Positions 61,565-64,000 of a DNA stretch of 64,000 nt are shown in pieces (positions within the stretch are counted from its first letter, which is position 1; every line of letters begins with the position of its first letter). The notes under the pieces are model-generated. The model was not told the origin of the DNA. It made no database searches and saw nothing but the letters and a program-made list of their open reading frames with translations. Position numbers and translations under genes: made by a program. The stretch is from Actinomycetes bacterium (lineage in GTDB: Bacteria > Actinomycetota > Actinomycetes > Streptosporangiales > Streptosporangiaceae), in NCBI GenBank assembly GCA_025964575.1, contig JAOPYO010000021.1:33093-97092 (forward strand). The letters run 5' to 3'.

Positions 61565-62841
61565 GGCCGGCTCCGCTCGGCGGGCGGGATATATCGGGTG
61601 TCTTCCAGGGCCTGGTCGGCGTGTGCCCAGGCGGTGGCCAGCGCGGCGGCCGTGGCGATCGTGAGGACCCGCCAGCCGGCCGCGCGCAGCGTCTCCGTGG
61701 CGATCACGGCCGGGCCGGGTCGCGGCTCACCGTCCCGCTGGGGCACCTCGACGAGGATCGCGACGCAGGTGGCGGTCCCACGGCGGACCGCCGCGACGGA
61801 CCTCGCCTCGGCGGGATCCAGCGCGCCGAAGACCGCGACAACGAGACCGTCCCCTTCCCGGCGCGCCCCGATCGCCTCCCGGAGTGCGCCGAGCCCGGGG
61901 GCCAGCGACCGGTTCCTGGACATCCGGGCGATCGCCAGAATGTCCAGCAGCGCTCCCTCGAAGGCGCCCGTGGAGGCCGGCGACTCGCCGGAATCGGTCA
62001 TGAACCGCAGGCCGAAGCCTTCACGGGCCAGGTGCACCCCGATCGAGGCGGCGGCCGAGACCGCCTGTTCGAAGGAGGACCCCGGGCCTTCGCCGCGGTG
62101 TACGTGGCGCCGGGTGTCGAGGAAGAGCGCGCCCCGGCTCTGCCACTGCTGCTCCTCCCTCCGGACCATCAGCTCGCCGCGCCTGGCCGTGGAGCGCCAG
62201 TGGACCCGCCGCAGGTCGTCGCCCTGGCGATACTCCCGGGGAGCGATGTCGTCCTCGCCGGCGCTGGAGACCGTACGCGCGCGGCTGTCCCCGCCCCCGG
62301 TCCACGCCCCGGTCAGCCGGCCCGGCGGAAGCGGGACGATGGTGGGGGTCACCGTGAGCGTGTCGGCCAGGCTGAACGAGCGGGCCAGCTCGACCAGGCC
62401 GAAGGGGTCCGCCAGGCGTACGGTCAGCGGTCCGACCTTGTAGCGGCCGCGCACGTCGGAGCGGACCCGGTAGCTCAGTTCCCGTGCTCCGTTCGCCTCC
62501 ACCCGGTCCAGTACGAACCGGGCCCGTCCGCCGAGGGTGTAGGGCACCCGGTCCTCCACCAGCAGCAGCCCGGTCGGCAGCCGGGACACGTTCTCGAGGC
62601 GCAGATCGACCCGTGACTCATGCCCGACCGGCAGCCGGGACGGATCGATCCGCCGGGCGCAGGCGAGCCGGTAGCGGGTGCGGGACACCGCCAGCGACGA
62701 CAGCAGGGGCATGGCCAGCACGAGCGTGCCCGCACGGAGCAGATCGCGCTCGCCCAGGATGAACGCGCACAGGATCGAGGTCATGCCGGCGGCTACGAAG
62801 GATCGGCCGCGGGTGGTGAGGGCGTTGAGTGATTTGCGCAT
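61561..62841 (-). CDS. DUF58 membrane protein
   Basis: A 426-residue DUF58 protein with two N-terminal helices and a von Willebrand-A-like cytoplasmic or outer domain; the DUF58 signature is EYRQGDDLRRVHWRSTARRG. It typically stands between a MoxR ATPase and a transglutaminase-like gene, as here. ATG 62841 overlaps nothing upstream but moxR ends 20 bases earlier. The stop overlaps the tgpA start by four bases. Confidence 0.93.
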   Translation of the reverse strand: MRKSLNALTTRGRSFVAAGMTSILCAFILGERDLLRAGTLVLAMPLLSSLAVSRTRYRLACARRIDPSRLPVGHESRVDLRLENVSRLPTGLLLVEDRVPYTLGGRARFVLDRVEANGARELSYRVRSDVRGRYKVGPLTVRLADPFGLVELARSFSLADTLTVTPTIVPLPPGRLTGAWTGGGDSRARTVSSAGEDDIAPREYRQGDDLRRVHWRSTARRGELMVRREEQQWQSRGALFLDTRRHVHRGEGPGSSFEQAVSAAASIGVHLAREGFGLRFMTDSGESPASTGAFEGALLDILAIARMSRNRSLAPGLGALREAIGARREGDGLVVAVFGALDPAEARSVAAVRRGTATCVAILVEVPQRDGEPRPGPAVIATETLRAAGWRVLTIATAAALATAWAHADQALEDTRYIPPAERSRP

Positions 62842-62860
62842 CTCTGGTGGCCGGCTCGGG

Positions 62861-63853
62861 TCATCGCCGCCGGTCGGGGACGGGCAGCCGGTTGACGATG
62901 TCGGTGACGACGTGTTCGGGGAGGCGCCGTTCCACCCGGGCTTCGGCGGTCGGCAGCAGCCGGTGCGCGAGCACCGGCACGGCGAGTTCCTGGAGATCGT
63001 CGGGCACGACGTAGTCGCGCTCGTCGATGGCGGCCTTGGCACGTGCCGCCCGCACCAGATGCAGCGTGGCCCTGGGGGAGGCCCCGAGCCGCAGGTCGGG
63101 ATGGTTGCGGGTGGCGGTGACCAGGTCGATCGCGTAGTGCCGAACGGCCGCGGCGACGTGCACCCGCCGGACCACCTCGATGAGCTCGCGGACGTCGTCC
63201 GCGTGGGCCACCGGCTCCAGCCGGTCCAGCGGTGACGCCTGCCCATGAACGTCGAGCATCTCGAGCTCGGCGGCGGGGTCGGGGTAGCCCATGGAGATCC
63301 GGGCGGTGAACCGATCTCGCTGCGCCTCGGGCAGCGGGTAGGTGCCTTCCATCTCCACCGGGTTCTGGGTGGCGATCACCATGAAGGGCTGCTCCAGGTG
63401 ATACGTCGTGCCGTCCACCGTGACCTGCCGTTCCTCCATGCACTCCAGCAGGGCGGACTGCGTCTTCGGGGAGGCCCGGTTGATCTCGTCGCCGACGAGG
63501 AGGTTGGCGAAGATCGGCCCAGGCTTGAACTCGAACTCGCGCCGCTCCTGGTTGTAGGCACTGACGCCGGTGATGTCACTGGGCAGGAGGTCGGGGGTGA
63601 ACTGGACCCGCCTCACGGAGCAGTCGACGGACCGGGCCAGCGCCTTGGCGAGCATGGTCTTGCCGACCCCGGGAACGTCCTCGATGAGCAGGTGGCCCTC
63701 GGCCAGCAACACCGTGAGCGCGAGCCGTACGGCGCCCGGCTTACCCTCGATCACCGACTCGATGGCCGCGCGGATCTTGTTCACGATCTGCGTCAGGCCG
63801 TCCAGGCCGGTTGCTCTGCCAGGCCCGAGGTCGCCGTGCGTGCTGACTGCCAC
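62861..63853 (-). CDS. MoxR-family AAA+ ATPase
   Basis: A 330-residue AAA+ ATPase thought to act as a chaperone with the DUF58 protein. Walker A is LIEDVPGVGKTMLAKALARS; Walker B is NLLVGDEINRASP; sensor 1 is MVIATQNPVEMEG; arginine finger region is LPEAQRDRFTARIS. Start GTG 63853 with GAGGAGGG four bases upstream. First gene of the moxR-DUF58-tgpA operon. The 147 bases to the window end hold its upstream region; no other gene was found there. Confidence 0.95.
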   Translation of the reverse strand: MAVSTHGDLGPGRATGLDGLTQIVNKIRAAIESVIEGKPGAVRLALTVLLAEGHLLIEDVPGVGKTMLAKALARSVDCSVRRVQFTPDLLPSDITGVSAYNQERREFEFKPGPIFANLLVGDEINRASPKTQSALLECMEERQVTVDGTTYHLEQPFMVIATQNPVEMEGTYPLPEAQRDRFTARISMGYPDPAAELEMLDVHGQASPLDRLEPVAHADDVRELIEVVRRVHVAAAVRHYAIDLVTATRNHPDLRLGASPRATLHLVRAARAKAAIDERDYVVPDDLQELAVPVLAHRLLPTAEARVERRLPEHVVTDIVNRLPVPDRRR

Positions 63854-64000
63854 TAACCCTCCTCAGTCGCCCGCCGGGCCGCTGCCGTGGCCTCCCGGAC
63901 ATGGAATGCCACCTGTTTTGTCCGGCTTTCGACACTACGTCGTCAGGCATCTCGGTCGCGATGACCCCGTGGCAGTTGAGTAAACCGTGTTTTGCGTGAA

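Noticed and set aside
1..64000. tRNA or rRNA genes
   Set aside because: No cloverleaf with a GTTCxANNC T-loop and matching acceptor arm, and no rRNA-like sequence, was recognised by eye; a tRNAscan run would settle it.

Overview
The window is high-GC DNA of an actinomycete, most likely of the Streptosporangiales (Streptosporangium/Nonomuraea type). The signs are GC-rich codon use, many GTG starts, an F420-type luciferase-like enzyme, DUF574, DUF3040 and DUF5302 proteins, an ECF sigma/CU044_5270 pair, and the aroC-aroK-aroB-aroQ ... pepQ-efp-nusB and dinB ... moxR neighbourhoods. No tRNA, rRNA, CRISPR array, insertion sequence or prophage was seen. No gene-free stretch exceeds about 300 bases; the longest are 21455-21726 (two divergent promoter regions) and 30620-30917 (holds a cupin remnant).

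Region 1 (1-10774) is a catabolic island for a cyclic nitrogen compound. On the minus strand lie allH (DUF2877), fdrA/allF and a cut-off allG (DUF1116), the three subunits of an oxamate-carbamoyltransferase-type complex. On the plus strand lie a PucR regulator, a RutG/UraA-type pyrimidine permease and a three-subunit molybdenum hydroxylase (FAD, 2Fe-2S, Mo). The matching partners, a carbamate kinase and a barbiturase/cyanuric-acid-hydrolase family enzyme, lie together at 34035-36150. My reading is an oxidative pyrimidine route: uracil to barbiturate to ureidomalonate, followed by phosphorolysis to carbamoyl phosphate and ATP recovery by carbamate kinase. The last two steps are inferred from homology to the E. 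coli oxalurate route. A CoxG-like SRPBCC protein (12991), an HyuA/HyuB hydantoinase pair (14964-18907) and a nitrilase-fold amidase (29834) are nearby.

Region 2 (10864-34000) is mixed: two secreted polysaccharide deacetylases, FKBP isomerase, DsbA-family protein, a DUF1906 glycosidase-like protein with a good promoter, a D,D-carboxypeptidase, a winged-helix protein, a CaiB CoA-transferase next to a fused carboxyltransferase, an SDR, a DapB-like dehydrogenase, cupins, an aminotransferase and an ECF sigma operon.

Region 3 (36218-45485) holds SseB-like and prepilin peptidase genes, an unusual fused alpha-beta glycyl-tRNA synthetase, a DUF574 methyltransferase, an esterase, and a ribose unit whose LacI regulator is broken by an internal deletion although its operator remains.

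Region 4 (45566-64000) is core: shikimate genes, then an inserted group (DUF2834, TetR with three operators, thioesterase, enoyl-CoA hydratase, luciferase-like enzyme, Tat amine oxidase), then pepQ-efp-nusB, a methyltransferase, dinB, DUF3040, and the tgpA-DUF58-moxR cell-envelope operon. Long palindromes sharing the core GTGATCATG sit at several gene ends, and a separate intergenic repeat family occurs near 2.1-2.3 kb and 57.1 kb.
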